64,000 bases of DNA from Tepidamorphaceae bacterium (GCA_028289445.1 JANQPO010000014.1:302912-366911), one strand, 5' to 3'; shown: positions 45,133 to 55,138, counted from the stretch's first letter. Translations and numbers: made by a program. The notes: generated from the letters alone by a model not told the origin.

Positions 45133-45801
45133 ATGACCCGCAACGACGTCCTGATCGAAATCACTCCGCAGGTTCTTCTAAAGGCCTATGCCTGCGGCAT
45201 CTTTCCGATGGCGGAGAGCGCCGAAGACCCTGCCATTTATTGGGTCGAACCGGAGATGCGCGGCATCATTCCACTCGATCGGTTCCATGTTTCGAAACGG
45301 CTGATGCGTACGATCCGATCGGAGCCCTACACCATTCGCTTCGACACGAATTTCGAGACGGTGATCGAAAAATGCGCGGCGCCGGCCAAAGGACGCGGCA
45401 AGACATGGATTAACGATCAAATCCGTGCGCTCTACGGCGAGCTGTTCGATATCGGCCATTGTCACACCGTGGAGGTTTGGGACGGTGACGATCTGATCGG
45501 CGGGCTGTACGGCGTTCGTCTGGGGCGGGCTTTCTTCGGCGAAAGCATGTTTCACACTCGCCGGGATGCTTCCAAAGTTGCGATGGTCTATCTGGTCTCG
45601 CGGCTGAAGCGTGGCGGCTTTTCCCTCCTCGACACGCAGTTCGTCACAGACCATCTGCGCCGCTTCGGCGCGGTCGAGGTCGACCGCCGCCGGTATCATA
45701 CCTTGCTGGAGCAGGCGCTTTCCGGTTTTGGTGACTTCAGTCAGTTGCCGACATACGATTCGCCGGACTTGGTTCTGCACTCGGTTAGCCAAACGTCATA
45801 G
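45133..45801 (+). CDS. aat: Leucyl/phenylalanyl-tRNA-protein transferase
   Basis: The 222-residue protein has the Aat signatures [47 protein letters not shown] and GESMFH...[11 protein letters not shown]. It adds Leu or Phe to N-terminal Arg or Lys residues, marking proteins for ClpS/ClpAP degradation. A GAGAGG lies just before the ATG at 45133. Its 3' end overlaps the convergent DUF2155 gene by 61 bases. Confidence 0.95.
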   Translation: MTRNDVLIEITPQVLLKAYACGIFPMAESAEDPAIYWVEPEMRGIIPLDRFHVSKRLMRTIRSEPYTIRFDTNFETVIEKCAAPAKGRGKTWINDQIRALYGELFDIGHCHTVEVWDGDDLIGGLYGVRLGRAFFGESMFHTRRDASKVAMVYLVSRLKRGGFSLLDTQFVTDHLRRFGAVEVDRRRYHTLLEQALSGFGDFSQLPTYDSPDLVLHSVSQTS

Positions 45802-46214
45802 ACCGGATGGTCGACGGCGTTGATCGACGGACTGTCGGCGAACATCCAACCGCTGAAAATGCGCCGGACCTTGTTATCCAGCATGACCTCGTCGACTTCG
45901 ACGAATGTCGTGGTGAGCGGCGCCTCGGTTGGCGGCCGGGAGTAGCAGACCTTGGGCGTCACTTGCAGCGCCCCGAACTGTACGGTCTCATCGATCAAAA
46001 CCTCGAACGACACGATCCGTCCCGTAACCTTGTCGAGGCCGGCGAAGACGGCGATGGGATTCTCGATCCGCTTCGGCAATGCGACCGCGACGTCGCCCTG
46101 AACCGACGGCTGTTCGGATTGTGCGGCGGCGTTGACGGTCGCAGCGCCCATGCAAAACGCCAGGGCGCAGCACCCGGCAGCGAGCGTACGAATCAGGGGA
46201 ATCGGCCTCATCAT
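45741..46214 (-). CDS. DUF2155 exported protein
   Basis: The 157-residue product has a signal peptide ([23 protein letters not shown], cleavage near NAAAQ) and the DUF2155 core: [68 protein letters not shown]. The family is widespread in alphaproteobacteria, of unknown function, with two conserved cysteines, and typically lies next to aat and NDUFA12 genes as here. Two adjacent ATG codons (46214, 46211) are possible starts. Confidence 0.87.
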   Translation of the reverse strand: MMRPIPLIRTLAAGCCALAFCMGAATVNAAAQSEQPSVQGDVAVALPKRIENPIAVFAGLDKVTGRIVSFEVLIDETVQFGALQVTPKVCYSRPPTEAPLTTTFVEVDEVMLDNKVRRIFSGWMFADSPSINAVDHPVYDVWLTECRTKSGESYVGN

Positions 46215-46278
46215 GTCTCGTTCGTTAGCATGCGATTGCGACCGTCGGAAGCAGCTCTCTCGGCCGCGGACCTCAAAC

Positions 46279-47037
46279 TCATTTCTCCAGCGCTGCCTCG
46301 ACTCGAAGCCGGACGTAATCTGCCGTCCATCGACCCTCGGCATCCCGCAAGCTCGGTGCCAAGAGTGCGACCGTGTCGGCAAGCGCGGTGTGGCGATCGG
46401 TCCCGAACTGATCGAAAAACGGCGCCCTAAAAGTCTCCAGCCATCCCGACATTTCGGTCGGAAGTGGGGTTGGCCGCGGAATGAGCGCAATGCGGCGCAC
46501 AGCGAACCCCTCACCTTCCAGCAGCGCTTGATAAACGTCTGCGCTTGGAAAGGCCCAAGGATGCGCAAGCTCCGGATCGCCGCCGCGCGCGAGCGCAACA
46601 CCGCGCATCGCGGTTGCGATGGCCGCAACGTTTCCAAGCCCGCCCAACTCCGCGACGAATCGTCCACCTGGCTTCAGCGCGCGCCGAACACCGCTGATGA
46701 CCGCCGCCATGTCGGTCATCCAGTGAAGCGCGGCATTGGAAAACACCGCGTCGAACTCGCGATCGAAGGCAAGCGATTCGCCATCAGCGATATGCGCATC
46801 CAACCCGAGCGATCGCGCCGCCTCGACCATGGAGGCACTAGCGTCGACGCCCACAACCGATGCTCCGGCGTCCGCGATTCGCATCGTCAGCGCGCCGTCG
46901 CCGCAACCCAGATCGAGAATCCGTTCGCCTGGAACAGGGGCCAGCCAGCCCAGGACGTCGGCGCCCAAGTCGGACACGAATCGGGCGTTTCGGTCGTAGC
47001 GATCCGCCGACCAGGTCTGCTTTGCGGCCGTCGTCAT
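46279..47037 (-). CDS. Class I SAM-dependent methyltransferase, trans-aconitate methyltransferase-like
   Basis: The 252-residue protein has motif I ILDLGCGDGALTMRIADAG, VVGVDASASMVEAA, FSNAALHWMTD and RALKPGGRFVAELGG. The N-terminal WSADRYDRNARFV and the FSNAALHW block resemble trans-aconitate methyltransferase. The substrate is not certain. It lies between the DUF2155 and NDUFA12 genes on the same strand, with gaps of 64 and 18 bases. Confidence 0.82.
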   Translation of the reverse strand: MTTAAKQTWSADRYDRNARFVSDLGADVLGWLAPVPGERILDLGCGDGALTMRIADAGASVVGVDASASMVEAARSLGLDAHIADGESLAFDREFDAVFSNAALHWMTDMAAVISGVRRALKPGGRFVAELGGLGNVAAIATAMRGVALARGGDPELAHPWAFPSADVYQALLEGEGFAVRRIALIPRPTPLPTEMSGWLETFRAPFFDQFGTDRHTALADTVALLAPSLRDAEGRWTADYVRLRVEAALEK

Positions 47038-47055
47038 AGGGGTAAGGACAAAACC

Positions 47056-47454
47056 TTATGCGTCAGGTGACCAAGCATCGTAGTCGCCGGTCGCCGCCGG
47101 CCGCTTGGTGATCGTGGCAGCGCTGCCCGGTGGCCGGTAGGCCGCGGCCGTACCGGTCATGTTGGGTTGCCAAGTCTGCTCCCACTCTCGCGGCCGGTAG
47201 TCGCCATCGGCCGGTGAAACATCGGTGCGGTGATGGATCCAGCCGTGCCATCCGGGCGGAATGTGGGATGGTTCAGCCGTGCCATTGTAGATGACCCAAC
47301 GCCTCTCGCCGAGCGGCGGAACATTCTTGGCGCGATAATAGACGTTACCGAATTCGTCCTCGCCGACTCGCTCGCCCTTGCGTGCCGTGAAGACTCGAGT
47401 CCCAAGCGTCTGGCGGTGCCACCAGGCAAAAATTTGCAGAAAAAGCTCTTTCAT
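47056..47454 (-). CDS. NADH:ubiquinone oxidoreductase accessory subunit NDUFA12 (B17.2)
   Basis: The 132-residue product is the bacterial NDUFA12/B17.2 protein: GTRVFTARKGERVGEDEFGNVYYRAK, RRWVIYNG, EPSHIPPGWHGWIHHRTD. It is an accessory subunit of respiratory complex I shared by alphaproteobacteria and mitochondria. The C-terminal Pro/Ala-rich tail is longer than the conserved core, as usual in alphaproteobacteria. Its gene is not near the nuo operon here, which is normal. Confidence 0.93.
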   Translation of the reverse strand: MKELFLQIFAWWHRQTLGTRVFTARKGERVGEDEFGNVYYRAKNVPPLGERRWVIYNGTAEPSHIPPGWHGWIHHRTDVSPADGDYRPREWEQTWQPNMTGTAAAYRPPGSAATITKRPAATGDYDAWSPDA

Positions 47455-47644
47455 TCAGCCTGCTCCGCCGGGCACGACCGACTCATGCGCGCCGTGGTCA
47501 AAGATTGGCCGCGACTATGGAGTTTCGGCTCCGTCCTGTCCAGTTTGAACACTCGCCGGTTCCACTCTCCGTCAAATTTCGACCTAAGGTCGCGCGACCG
47601 TCGCTCCGTATATGACGCGTCGTCCCAAAACCGAGTCGGCGATG

Positions 47645-47680
47645 GTGCAAAAATTCCGATTGACAGGAATTTTCATGCAC
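47645..47680. repeat. Interrupted inverted repeat
   Basis: GTGCAAAAATTCC and GGAATTTTCATGCAC form a dyad of 13 matched bases with a two-base bulge around an 8-base centre. It is A/T-rich with no flanking T run. It may serve the leftward NDUFA12 or the rightward nrdJ promoter. Confidence 0.35.
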
Positions 47681-47714
47681 AGGCCTAACGTGCGTCCAAC
47701 CGTCTCACTTAGCG

Positions 47715-47733
47715 TTTTTCGATGATCGAAAAA
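47715..47733. promoter_or_regulatory. 19-base palindrome, possible operator
   Basis: TTTTTCGAT-g-ATCGAAAAA is a perfect palindrome with a one-base centre, about 480 bases before nrdJ. Its symmetry suggests a dimeric DNA-binding protein; the regulator is unknown. Confidence 0.4.
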
Positions 47734-47787
47734 GCACTTAAGCCGAATCATTCTGTTTGCCGGTTATCCCCAGATATCGTACAATAC

Positions 47788-47803
47788 CCACGATATTTAG
47801 TGT
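47788..47803 (+). promoter_or_regulatory. NrdR-box-like site upstream of nrdJ
   Basis: CCACGATATTTAGTGT agrees at about 13 of 16 positions with a symmetric ACACTATATATAGTGT-type NrdR box. NrdR normally represses ribonucleotide reductase genes through two such boxes; only one convincing copy was seen, so this is tentative. Confidence 0.3.
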
Positions 47804-48214
47804 TTGTCAGGGATTTCGACACAAGGTGTTGACGTCCAGAAATCGTTCTCATAGCTTCTGGATTGTCAGGCGACGGCCTTTTCAGGCCGGTCCGGGTTGA
47901 TGGGTCGGGGGTGTTTTTGGGCCCGTTGAACCAGCTTGGCCACCAGTTCAGGCGTGAGGCGTTGTGTCCCGTCGCAGGACGCGGACATGAGAGGTTTGTG
48001 CGCGCGTTTCGCGGCAGAGATGTCCGAGAGGCGTGGCAGGAAACCGATGCCTGGGCAAGCGAGGGCGATCGGCATTGTCCGGGATCTTCGCGTGAACGAA
48101 GAATCGTCGCGAAAGCGGCGCATGAGGCAACAAACGGTGGCGGGAGCCGGAAATGGAGTCCGGCTACGGAGACAGTGTTCTCCAATGCCAAGATTGGAAG
48201 AGGTCGACGGACAC

Positions 48215-51200
48215 ATGCGCATTGAGAGACGTTACACGGACGAAGGCAAATCTCCGTATGAGGCATTGGCATTTCGTTCCACCACAAGCGAGATTCGCAA
48301 CCCCAACGGTTCAATCGTCTTCCGCTTGGAAAGTGTTCAGGTTCCCGAGCAATGGTCGCAGGTCGCCAGCGATATCATTGCGCAGAAGTATTTTCGCAAG
48401 GCCGGCGTCCCGGCGAAGCTGAAGCGGATCGAGGAGAATTCGGTCCCGTCGTGGCTGTGGCGCCATGAGGCCGACACACAGGCGCTCAAGGCCCTGCCCG
48501 AGGACGAGCGCTACGGGTCGGAGACCGACTCGCGTCAGGTCTTCGACCGCCTGGCCGGCACCTGGACCTATTGGGGCTGGAAGGGCGGCTATTTCGACAC
48601 CGAAGAGGATGCCCGCGCCTTCTTCGACGAGTTGCGCTACCTGCTTGCTAGCCAAATGGTGGCACCGAACTCACCGCAATGGTTCAACACTGGGCTGCAC
48701 TGGGCCTACGGCATCGACGGCCCGAGCCAGGGGCACCACTATGTCGACCATGAGACGGGCAAGCTGACCCGCTCGAAGACGGCTTACGAGCACCCGCAGC
48801 CGCACGCCTGCTTCATTCAGTCGATCTCCGACGATCTCGTGAACGAAGGCGGCATCATGGACCTTTGGGTCCGCGAGGCGCGCCTGTTTAAGTACGGCTC
48901 GGGCACGGGCACAAACTTCTCCGCGCTGCGCTCAGAAGGCGAACCGCTGTCGGGCGGCGGCAAGTCGTCCGGCCTCATGTCGTTCCTGAAGATCGGCGAC
49001 CGGGCCGCCGGTGCGATCAAATCAGGCGGGACCACGCGCCGCGCCGCCAAGATGGTGGTCGTCGATATCGACCATCCCGATATCGAAAAATTCATCGACT
49101 GGAAGGTGACCGAGGAGCAAAAGGTCGCGGCGCTCGTCACCGGCTCGAAGCTGTGCGCCCGCCATCTGACCGCTATCATGAAAGCCTGTGTCAACTGTCA
49201 GGCCGATGGCGACGATTGCTTCGATCCGGCCAAGAATCCAGCCCTGAAGCGCGAAATCCGCTCGGCGAAAAAGTCCATGATTCCGGAGAATTACATCTAC
49301 CGGGTCATCCAGTTTGCCAAACAGGGTTATAAGGACATCGAGTTCAAGACCTATGACACCGATTGGGATTCGGACGCCTATCTCACCGTATCCGGGCAGA
49401 ACTCCAACAACTCGATCCGCGTCACCGACGATTTTCTGAACGCGGCCGAAGAGGGCCGGGATTGGGACCTGATCGGGCGCACCACTGACAAGGTCGCCGA
49501 GACCGTCAATGCCACGGAGCTTTGGGAAAAGGTTGGTTACGCCGCCTGGGCCTGCGCCGATCCGGGTATTCAGTTCCACACGACGGTCAACGACTGGCAC
49601 ACCTGCAAGGCATCGGGCGACATCCGAGCCTCCAATCCCTGCTCGGAGTACATGTTCCTCGACGACACGGCCTGCAATCTGGCGTCGCTGAACCTTCTGC
49701 ATTTCCGCGACAAGGACGGCACGTTCGATGTCCACTCGTTCGAACATGCAACGCGGCTGTGGACTATCGTCCTGGAGATATCGGTGCTGATGGCGCAATT
49801 CCCGTCCAAGGAGATCGCCAAGCTCTCATACCGCTACCGCACGCTCGGCCTGGGTTACGCCAATATCGGCGGCCTGCTGATGACCTCGGGCATTCCCTAC
49901 GACTCCGAGGAAGGCCGCGCGATCTGCGGCGCGATCACCGCAATCATGACCGGCACGGCCTATGCGACGTCGGCGGAGATGGCGAAGGAGCAAGGCCCCT
50001 TCCCAGGCTACGAGCCGAACCGCGAGCACATGCTGCGGGTCATGCGCAATCATCGCCGCGCCGCGCATGGCGAGCCCGACGGCTATGAGGGTCTCAACAC
50101 CAATCCGGTGCCGTTGGCTGCTTCAGCAACGTCCGATACGCGTTTGATGGAGCACGCGAAACTGGCGTGGGACAAGGCCGTCGAACTGGGCGAGCAACAC
50201 GGCTATCGCAATGCCCAATCGACGGTGATCGCCCCGACCGGCACGATCGGTCTGGTTATGGATTGTGACACAACGGGGATCGAGCCGGATTTCGCGTTGG
50301 TCAAGTTCAAGAAGCTTGCCGGCGGCGGTTATTTCAAGATCATCAACCGGGCCGTGCCGGCCGCGCTCAAGACGCTCGGCTACAAGAAGGGCGAGATCAA
50401 GCAGATCATCGATTATGCCGTTGGCTATGGCACGCTTGAGGGCGCCCCTGGCGTCAATCACGATCTGCTCGCCGACAAAGGCTTCACCGAGGAGAAGATC
50501 GAAGCCGTCGAAGCAGCGCTTGGGTCGGCCTTCGACATCAAGTTCGTCTTCAACCGGTGGACGCTCGGCGATGATTTCCTCACCGACACGCTCGGTATCG
50601 ACGCAGAGCGCCTGGACGATCCGGAATTCAATCTCCTAACCGAGATCGGCTTTTCAAAGAAGGACATCGAGGCCGCCAACACCTATTGCTGCGGCGCGAT
50701 GACCTTGGAAGGCGCACCGGGGCTCGATAAGGCGCATCTACCGGTCTTCGATTGTGCCAATCCGTGCGGTCGCACCGGCAAGCGGTTCCTGTCGGTGGAA
50801 AGCCATATCCGCATGATGGCGGCGGCGCAGCCGTTCATCTCCGGCGCGATTTCCAAAACGATCAACATGCCGAACGATGCGACCGTCGAGGACTGCAAGT
50901 CGGCGTATAGGCTCTCCTGGAAACTGGCACTCAAAGCTAACGCGCTTTATCGCGACGGATCGAAGCTATCACAGCCGCTTAACGCGCAACTTCTGGCGGA
51001 CGACGACGAGGACATGGACGACGTCGTCGAAACGCTAACCGCCGACAAGGGCGCCCCTGCCCGCACGGCGGCGCTGACGGAGCGCGTCGTTGAGAAAATT
51101 GTCGAGAAGGTCATCCGCGACCGTGAGCGGGAAAAGATGCCCGATCGCCGTACGGGTTACACTCAAAAGGCGATCGTCGGCGGCCACAAGGTCTATCTCC

Positions 51201-51901
51201 ACACGGGCGAGTATCAGGACGGCCGTGTTGGCGAGATCTTCATCGACATGCACAAGGAAGGCGCTGCTTTCCGCGCAATGATGAACAATTTCGCCATTGC
51301 CGTTTCGCTCGGCCTGCAATACGGCGTGCCGCTTGAGGAGTATGTCGAGGCTTTCACCTTCACCCGGTTCGAGCCGGCCGGATTGGTGCAGGGCAATGAG
51401 ACGATCAAGAACGCGACGTCGATCCTCGACTATATCTTCCGCGAACTGGCGATCTCATATCTTGGCCGCCACGACCTGGCCCATGTCAGCCCCGGCGATA
51501 TCAGCAACACGGCTCTCGGCTCAGGGGTCAGCGAAGGCAAGGCGCCGCCGGCGCCTCCGGTGTCGCGCGGGCTCGTTCGCGGCCTTCAGATCATCGATGA
51601 GGTGAAACCCGAAGACGGCACCAAGGCATCGTCGACGACGCCGATCACGAGTGCCGCCTCGGTCGGCCAGATGCAGGCGCTGGCAGCGACCGCCTTTGCC
51701 GGCGAACAGGAGACCCTGCCTGTCACCAAGGCCGAAGTCGCCACGCAGCCGCAGGAGAAGACGGCCGCCGAAAAGGCCGTCGAGGCCCGCATTCGCGGCT
51801 ATGAGGGCGAGGCCTGCGGCGAATGCGGCAACTTCACCCTGGTGCGCAACGGCACCTGCATGAAATGCGACACCTGCGGCTCGACGACGGGGTGCAGCTA
51901 G
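48215..51901 (+). CDS. nrdJ: B12-dependent (class II) ribonucleoside-diphosphate reductase
   Basis: The 1228-residue NrdJ has the alphaproteobacterial start [11 protein letters not shown]...SPYEA. It carries the barrel motifs [22 protein letters not shown], the cysteine segments [22 protein letters not shown] and [14 protein letters not shown], and [34 protein letters not shown]. The C-terminal Cys-rich tail ([15 protein letters not shown]) is redox or zinc-binding. It makes deoxynucleotides using adenosylcobalamin, with or without oxygen. The ATG at 48215 matches family N-termini; in-frame codons continue back to 47936 but look like untranslated leader. A strong terminator follows at 51958. 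Confidence 0.95.
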   Translation: MRIERRYTDEGKSPYEALAFRSTTSEIRNPNGSIVFRLESVQVPEQWSQVASDIIAQKYFRKAGVPAKLKRIEENSVPSWLWRHEADTQALKALPEDERYGSETDSRQVFDRLAGTWTYWGWKGGYFDTEEDARAFFDELRYLLASQMVAPNSPQWFNTGLHWAYGIDGPSQGHHYVDHETGKLTRSKTAYEHPQPHACFIQSISDDLVNEGGIMDLWVREARLFKYGSGTGTNFSALRSEGEPLSGGGKSSGLMSFLKIGDRAAGAIKSGGTTRRAAKMVVVDIDHPDIEKFIDWKVTEEQKVAALVTGSKLCARHLTAIMKACVNCQADGDDCFDPAKNPALKREIRSAKKSMIPENYIYRVIQFAKQGYKDIEFKTYDTDWDSDAYLTVSGQNSNNSIRVTDDFLNAAEEGRDWDLIGRTTDKVAETVNATELWEKVGYAAWACADPGIQFHTTVNDWHTCKASGDIRASNPCSEYMFLDDTACNLASLNLLHFRDKDGTFDVHSFEHATRLWTIVLEISVLMAQFPSKEIAKLSYRYRTLGLGYANIGGLLMTSGIPYDSEEGRAICGAITAIMTGTAYATSAEMAKEQGPFPGYEPNREHMLRVMRNHRRAAHGEPDGYEGLNTNPVPLAASATSDTRLMEHAKLAWDKAVELGEQHGYRNAQSTVIAPTGTIGLVMDCDTTGIEPDFALVKFKKLAGGGYFKIINRAVPAALKTLGYKKGEIKQIIDYAVGYGTLEGAPGVNHDLLADKGFTEEKIEAVEAALGSAFDIKFVFNRWTLGDDFLTDTLGIDAERLDDPEFNLLTEIGFSKKDIEAANTYCCGAMTLEGAPGLDKAHLPVFDCANPCGRTGKRFLSVESHIRMMAAAQPFISGAISKTINMPNDATVEDCKSAYRLSWKLALKANALYRDGSKLSQPLNAQLLADDDEDMDDVVETLTADKGAPARTAALTERVVEKIVEKVIRDREREKMPDRRTGYTQKAIVGGHKVYLHTGEYQDGRVGEIFIDMHKEGAAFRAMMNNFAIAVSLGLQYGVPLEEYVEAFTFTRFEPAGLVQGNETIKNATSILDYIFRELAISYLGRHDLAHVSPGDISNTALGSGVSEGKAPPAPPVSRGLVRGLQIIDEVKPEDGTKASSTTPITSAASVGQMQALAATAFAGEQETLPVTKAEVATQPQEKTAAEKAVEARIRGYEGEACGECGNFTLVRNGTCMKCDTCGSTTGCS

Positions 51902-51957
51902 AACGATCGAAATAGCCTGGAGCTCAATCTTCCAGCTATTTGATCGCAGCATCGAAC

Positions 51958-51989
51958 ACCGGGCGCGGAGGCTTTCGCGCCCGGTTTTT
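51958..51989 (+). terminator. Rho-independent terminator after nrdJ
   Basis: A 10-bp perfect stem (ACCGGGCGCG at 51958-51967, CGCGCCCGGT at 51976-51985) with an 8-base loop is followed by a T run. Confidence 0.88.
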
Positions 51990-52099
51990 CGTTTCTCGCC
52001 TACCGCCCCACTTATCAACATCCCTCGTCCGGCAGACGTCACGAATCGGCTTAACGTCGATTGAAGTCGACCAACGCATGCAAGGACCCGACGCGGGCG

Positions 52100-52492
52100 A
52101 TGCCCTACTACCGGCTTACCGTAAAAGACGGCACGCCCACCAATCTTCTCGACAGTTCGCCCCACCACGGACCGGTGACGGTCGAGGCGAGCGACGAGAA
52201 CACGGCGCGGGCGATCGCCAAGACCAATTTCTGGACCATCTTGCGCGACACCGACGGGTTTCCGAAGCTCGATTGCCTATGGGCCGACCGGGACTGGGTC
52301 GCCTGCAATCCGATCTCCATCGACGATGTCGATAACCCCTCCACCTACTACGCTAGCTGCGATGACGTGACATGTCCCGACTTCCGCTTCGACAACGGCC
52401 GCTATGCTCGCCTTGTCGAATGGCCGACCGACACGGCGATCCCCGAACCGATCCAAGCCCGTAGGACGTTGCGGTCGGTGCTGCCGAAATGA
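52100..52492 (+). CDS. Small soluble protein of unknown function (130 aa)
   Basis: The 130-residue protein is cytoplasmic and polar, with four cysteines (YYASCDDVTC pattern) and many aromatic and acidic residues. No family was recognised. The ATG at 52100 has an AAGGA about 12 bases upstream. It ends 68 bases before AMP nucleosidase on the same strand, so it may be read with it. It follows the nrdJ terminator. Confidence 0.6.
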   Translation: MPYYRLTVKDGTPTNLLDSSPHHGPVTVEASDENTARAIAKTNFWTILRDTDGFPKLDCLWADRDWVACNPISIDDVDNPSTYYASCDDVTCPDFRFDNGRYARLVEWPTDTAIPEPIQARRTLRSVLPK

Positions 52493-52560
52493 AGGCTTGA
52501 CGGATCGGCGGCCGTGACCGACACACCCGCATGGGACTGGCACAGAGGTCGGCTGCCGTC

Positions 52561-54033
52561 ATGACGAAACACGAGCGTATTGCCGAACAGACGTTCGACG
52601 ACGGCGATGCCGCGGTCGCCCGGATAGCCGAGATCTACGAGCGCAATACCGCCTTTATCCGCAAGAACTTCGATGCATTTCTTGAAGGTATCGCGCCGGA
52701 CGAGCGCGTGCGGGCCTACTATCCGGAAATCGCGATTGAGACGACGTCTCATGCCCGTCTCGATTCGCGTTACGCTTATGGCTTCGTCTCGGGTCCAGGC
52801 GCCCATGCGACGACGCTGACGCAACCGGACCTGTTCGGCCGTTATCTCAGGCAGCAGGTCGCGCTTTTGATCCGTAATCACGGCGTCCCTGTCACCGTGC
52901 GCGAATCCGAAATCCCCATACCGGTGCACTTCGCCTATCCGGATGGCATCACCGTGCCGCCGGACGGTGCCTTTCCGGAAGGGCGCCCGCTGCGCGATCT
53001 TTTCGATGTGCCGAACCTGGAAATCACTGACGACTCCATCGTCAACGGCAATTATGTGGTCGAGCCGGACGGCCCGGCGCCGCTGGCGCTCTTCACCGCG
53101 CCGCGCATCGACTATTCGCTCCACCGGCTTCAGCACTACACGGCGACAGCACCGAAGTATTTTCAGAACTTCGTGCTCTTCACCAACTATCAGTTCTATG
53201 TCGACGCGTTTTGCACGCTCGCCCGCAAACTGATGGACGAGGGCTCGCCCGATTACGATTGTTTCGTCGAGCCGGGCAATGTCGTCACTCACAACGCACG
53301 GGACGGCAAAGCCGTGCGCGAAGGCGTGCCGGTCTCCCGCCTTCCACAGATGCCGGCCTACCACCTGGTGTCCGGCGACTCGTCCGGCATCACTATGGTC
53401 AATATCGGCGTCGGCCCATCGAACGCCAAGACCATTACGGACCACGTGGCCGTGCTGCGTCCCCATGCTTGGCTGATGCTTGGCCACTGCGCCGGTCTGC
53501 GCAATTCGCAAAAGCTCGGCGATTATGTGCTTGCCCACGGCTACGTGCGCGAGGATCACGTGCTTGACGCCGATCTGCCGACCTGGGTGCCAATCCCGGC
53601 ACTGGCGGAAATCCAGATTGCGCTGGAGATGGCCGTGCAGCAGGTAACCGATCTGTCGGGCTATGACCTTAAACGGATCATGCGCACGGGCACCGTCGCC
53701 ACCATCGATAACCGCAATTGGGAACTGCGCGACCATCGCGAGCCGGTGGAGCGGTTCTCGCAATCGCGCGCCATTGCATTGGACATGGAAAGTGCCACGA
53801 TCGCCGCGAATGGTTTCCGCTTCCGCGTCCCCTACGGAACGCTTTTGTGCATTTCGGACAAACCGTTACACGGTGAACTTAAGCTTCCGGGCATGGCCAA
53901 TGACTTCTACCGCAGCCAGGTCGATCAGCATTTGACGATCGGCATGCGGACGATGGAAATCCTCCGCGCCATGCCGTCCGACCGGCTACATTCGCGCAAG
54001 CTGCGCACCTTTTCCGAGGCCGCCTTTCAGTAG
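52561..54033 (+). CDS. amn: AMP nucleosidase
   Basis: The 490-residue enzyme has the family N-terminal domain (about 1-170) and the nucleoside phosphorylase-like catalytic domain with MVNIGVGPSNAKTITDHVAVLRPHAWLMLGHCAGLR, DYVLAHGYVRED, and ALDMESATIAANGFRFRVPYGTLLCISDKPLHGE. It splits AMP into adenine and ribose-5-phosphate in the cytoplasm. The ATG at 52561 fits the family length. Its stop abuts the stop of the convergent MptE-like gene with no spacer. Confidence 0.93.
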   Translation: MTKHERIAEQTFDDGDAAVARIAEIYERNTAFIRKNFDAFLEGIAPDERVRAYYPEIAIETTSHARLDSRYAYGFVSGPGAHATTLTQPDLFGRYLRQQVALLIRNHGVPVTVRESEIPIPVHFAYPDGITVPPDGAFPEGRPLRDLFDVPNLEITDDSIVNGNYVVEPDGPAPLALFTAPRIDYSLHRLQHYTATAPKYFQNFVLFTNYQFYVDAFCTLARKLMDEGSPDYDCFVEPGNVVTHNARDGKAVREGVPVSRLPQMPAYHLVSGDSSGITMVNIGVGPSNAKTITDHVAVLRPHAWLMLGHCAGLRNSQKLGDYVLAHGYVREDHVLDADLPTWVPIPALAEIQIALEMAVQQVTDLSGYDLKRIMRTGTVATIDNRNWELRDHREPVERFSQSRAIALDMESATIAANGFRFRVPYGTLLCISDKPLHGELKLPGMANDFYRSQVDQHLTIGMRTMEILRAMPSDRLHSRKLRTFSEAAFQ

Positions 54034-54846
54034 TCAAAAAAGACCATCGAAGTCGACCCGCGGAATGCTGTCCAGATTGCCGCCATGACCGGCGTTGGCA
54101 AGTGTCCGGCCAGCCGCGTCGAAGGCTTTACCGGCAATCGCGAATTGCGCGTTGGCGCGTACCATGGACGCGCGTGCGGCAACGACTTTCGGGTCCTGCT
54201 CGTGAGCATAGTCCTTCTCGCCCATCGCGTAGAAGTAATGGTCCGTGCCGGAATAGCTAAGATCGCAACCCATCACGTAGACTGCTTTGAAACCTAGGAA
54301 ATAGAGGACTTGGGCGGCAAAGAGCAGCACCGTCGCGTCGCTTCCCACGCCTTGCCATGCGCGTTCCTGGAACCCTGTGGTCAACAGCGTTCCGGCGCGG
54401 CGCGGCACGAAATGGGGCCGCCTGCCCTTGTTCGGCAGTTGTGCCCACGTCCCCTTCAGCCGCAGGCGATAGAAGCGCCACGGTATGTCGTGCCGGATGA
54501 CATCGGCCTCGATCTCCTCGCCGAAACGGCGGAAGCGGTTGATGCCGGACATGATATGAAACGTGGCGTGCGGAACGCCTTGATCGAGCATGCGCAGCCC
54601 CATGTTGACGCAGGCGACGTGTTCGCCTGAGAGGCGGTGAAGCGCCTGTTCGCCGAGCGACGGCCCATTGCCGAGCAGAAAAACCCGCTCGCCCTTGAAG
54701 TGGTTTTCCAATGCCTTCAAGCGTGCGACTTCGGGCCAGTTAAGCGCCAATTGGGCCGGCAGCGTCAGTTGCCGCCAAGCGGCAACAAGCGGTTTTCGCT
54801 CCTTGTGCCAGTTTTCCGGCTGCCAGGCCGGATCGTCGACCCGCAT
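54034..54846 (-). CDS. MptE-like (DUF115) Rossmann protein, probably glycan-related
   Basis: The 270-residue product has the motif VFLLGNGPSLGEQAL (about 53-67), then VACVNMGLRML, and GSDATVLLFAAQVLYFLGFKAVYVMGCDLSYSG near the C-terminus. This pattern is shared by DUF115/MptE-like and CST-type sialyltransferase-like proteins. These are linked to surface glycan, flagellin or pseudaminic-acid modification. The exact reaction is unknown. It is downstream of the GT8-like gene with a 273-base inverted-repeat element between them, so its transcription may be altered by that element. Confidence 0.72.
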   Translation of the reverse strand: MRVDDPAWQPENWHKERKPLVAAWRQLTLPAQLALNWPEVARLKALENHFKGERVFLLGNGPSLGEQALHRLSGEHVACVNMGLRMLDQGVPHATFHIMSGINRFRRFGEEIEADVIRHDIPWRFYRLRLKGTWAQLPNKGRRPHFVPRRAGTLLTTGFQERAWQGVGSDATVLLFAAQVLYFLGFKAVYVMGCDLSYSGTDHYFYAMGEKDYAHEQDPKVVAARASMVRANAQFAIAGKAFDAAGRTLANAGHGGNLDSIPRVDFDGLF

Positions 54847-54865
54847 ATCGCCTCCCGTTTGCGGC

Positions 54866-55138
54866 TAGAGCCTTCTGTGAAGAGGTTGGACCATTCTGTC
54901 GGTGCAGGTTTGGTTCGAGGCCAAGGGCTTCGGCGAAGGCCGTACCGGGTGGTACGATTGAGCCGAAGACCGCTGGCATTGGGCCAAAACGGCCCGGCCC
55001 TTCGGGTTTCCGTCCGGTGGGCGCCCACCGTGTCGAAGCGCTTGTCCGTAGTCCCGCTACGCACCGCGCGCTTCTTCGTGTGGGTCGTCACGCCGGACGA
55101 GAAACAGAATTGATCCAATCTCTTCACAGAAGGCTCTA
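54866..55138. mobile_element. MITE-like element with 25-bp terminal inverted repeats
   Basis: TAGAGCCTTCTGTGAAGAGG... at 54866-54890 is matched in inverted orientation at 55114-55138 with 24 of 25 bases identical. A few further inner bases match with one indel. The 273-base interior has no supported gene but several internal hairpins, for example GGGCC-AAAA-CGGCCC. Both ends carry TA, which fits IS630/Tc1-type target duplication. The right end supplies the TAG stop of the glycosyltransferase gene. The mobilising transposase is not in view. Confidence 0.65.

Larger units (their letters stand above)
47455..48214. other. Long palindrome-rich intergenic region and nrdJ leader
   Basis: This 760-base stretch divides NDUFA12 (leftward) and nrdJ (rightward). 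It contains a dyad at 47645-47680, a 19-base palindrome at 47715-47733 and a NrdR-box-like site at 47788-47803. A possible -35 TTGACG at 47829-47834 has only a weak -10 about 17 bases on. From there the leader to the nrdJ start would be over 300 bases, with a GGCC-TTTTCA-GGCC hairpin near 47872-47887. I found no cobalamin-riboswitch signature (no B12 box). A 40-codon minus-strand frame (47866-47988) is doubtful. Confidence 0.45.

Noticed and set aside
47860-48214. Possible cobalamin riboswitch before the B12-dependent nrdJ
   Set aside because: No B12 box or conserved core sequence could be found in the leader on either strand.
47936-48214. N-terminal extension of NrdJ upstream of 48215
   Set aside because: Known alphaproteobacterial NrdJ proteins begin at the MRIERR segment, and the upstream residues are Arg/Ser-rich and unlike protein in this family.
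54637-55113. Plus-strand frame of 158 codons across the inverted-repeat element
   Set aside because: It is antisense to the MptE-like gene and runs into the MITE-like interior; no family match.
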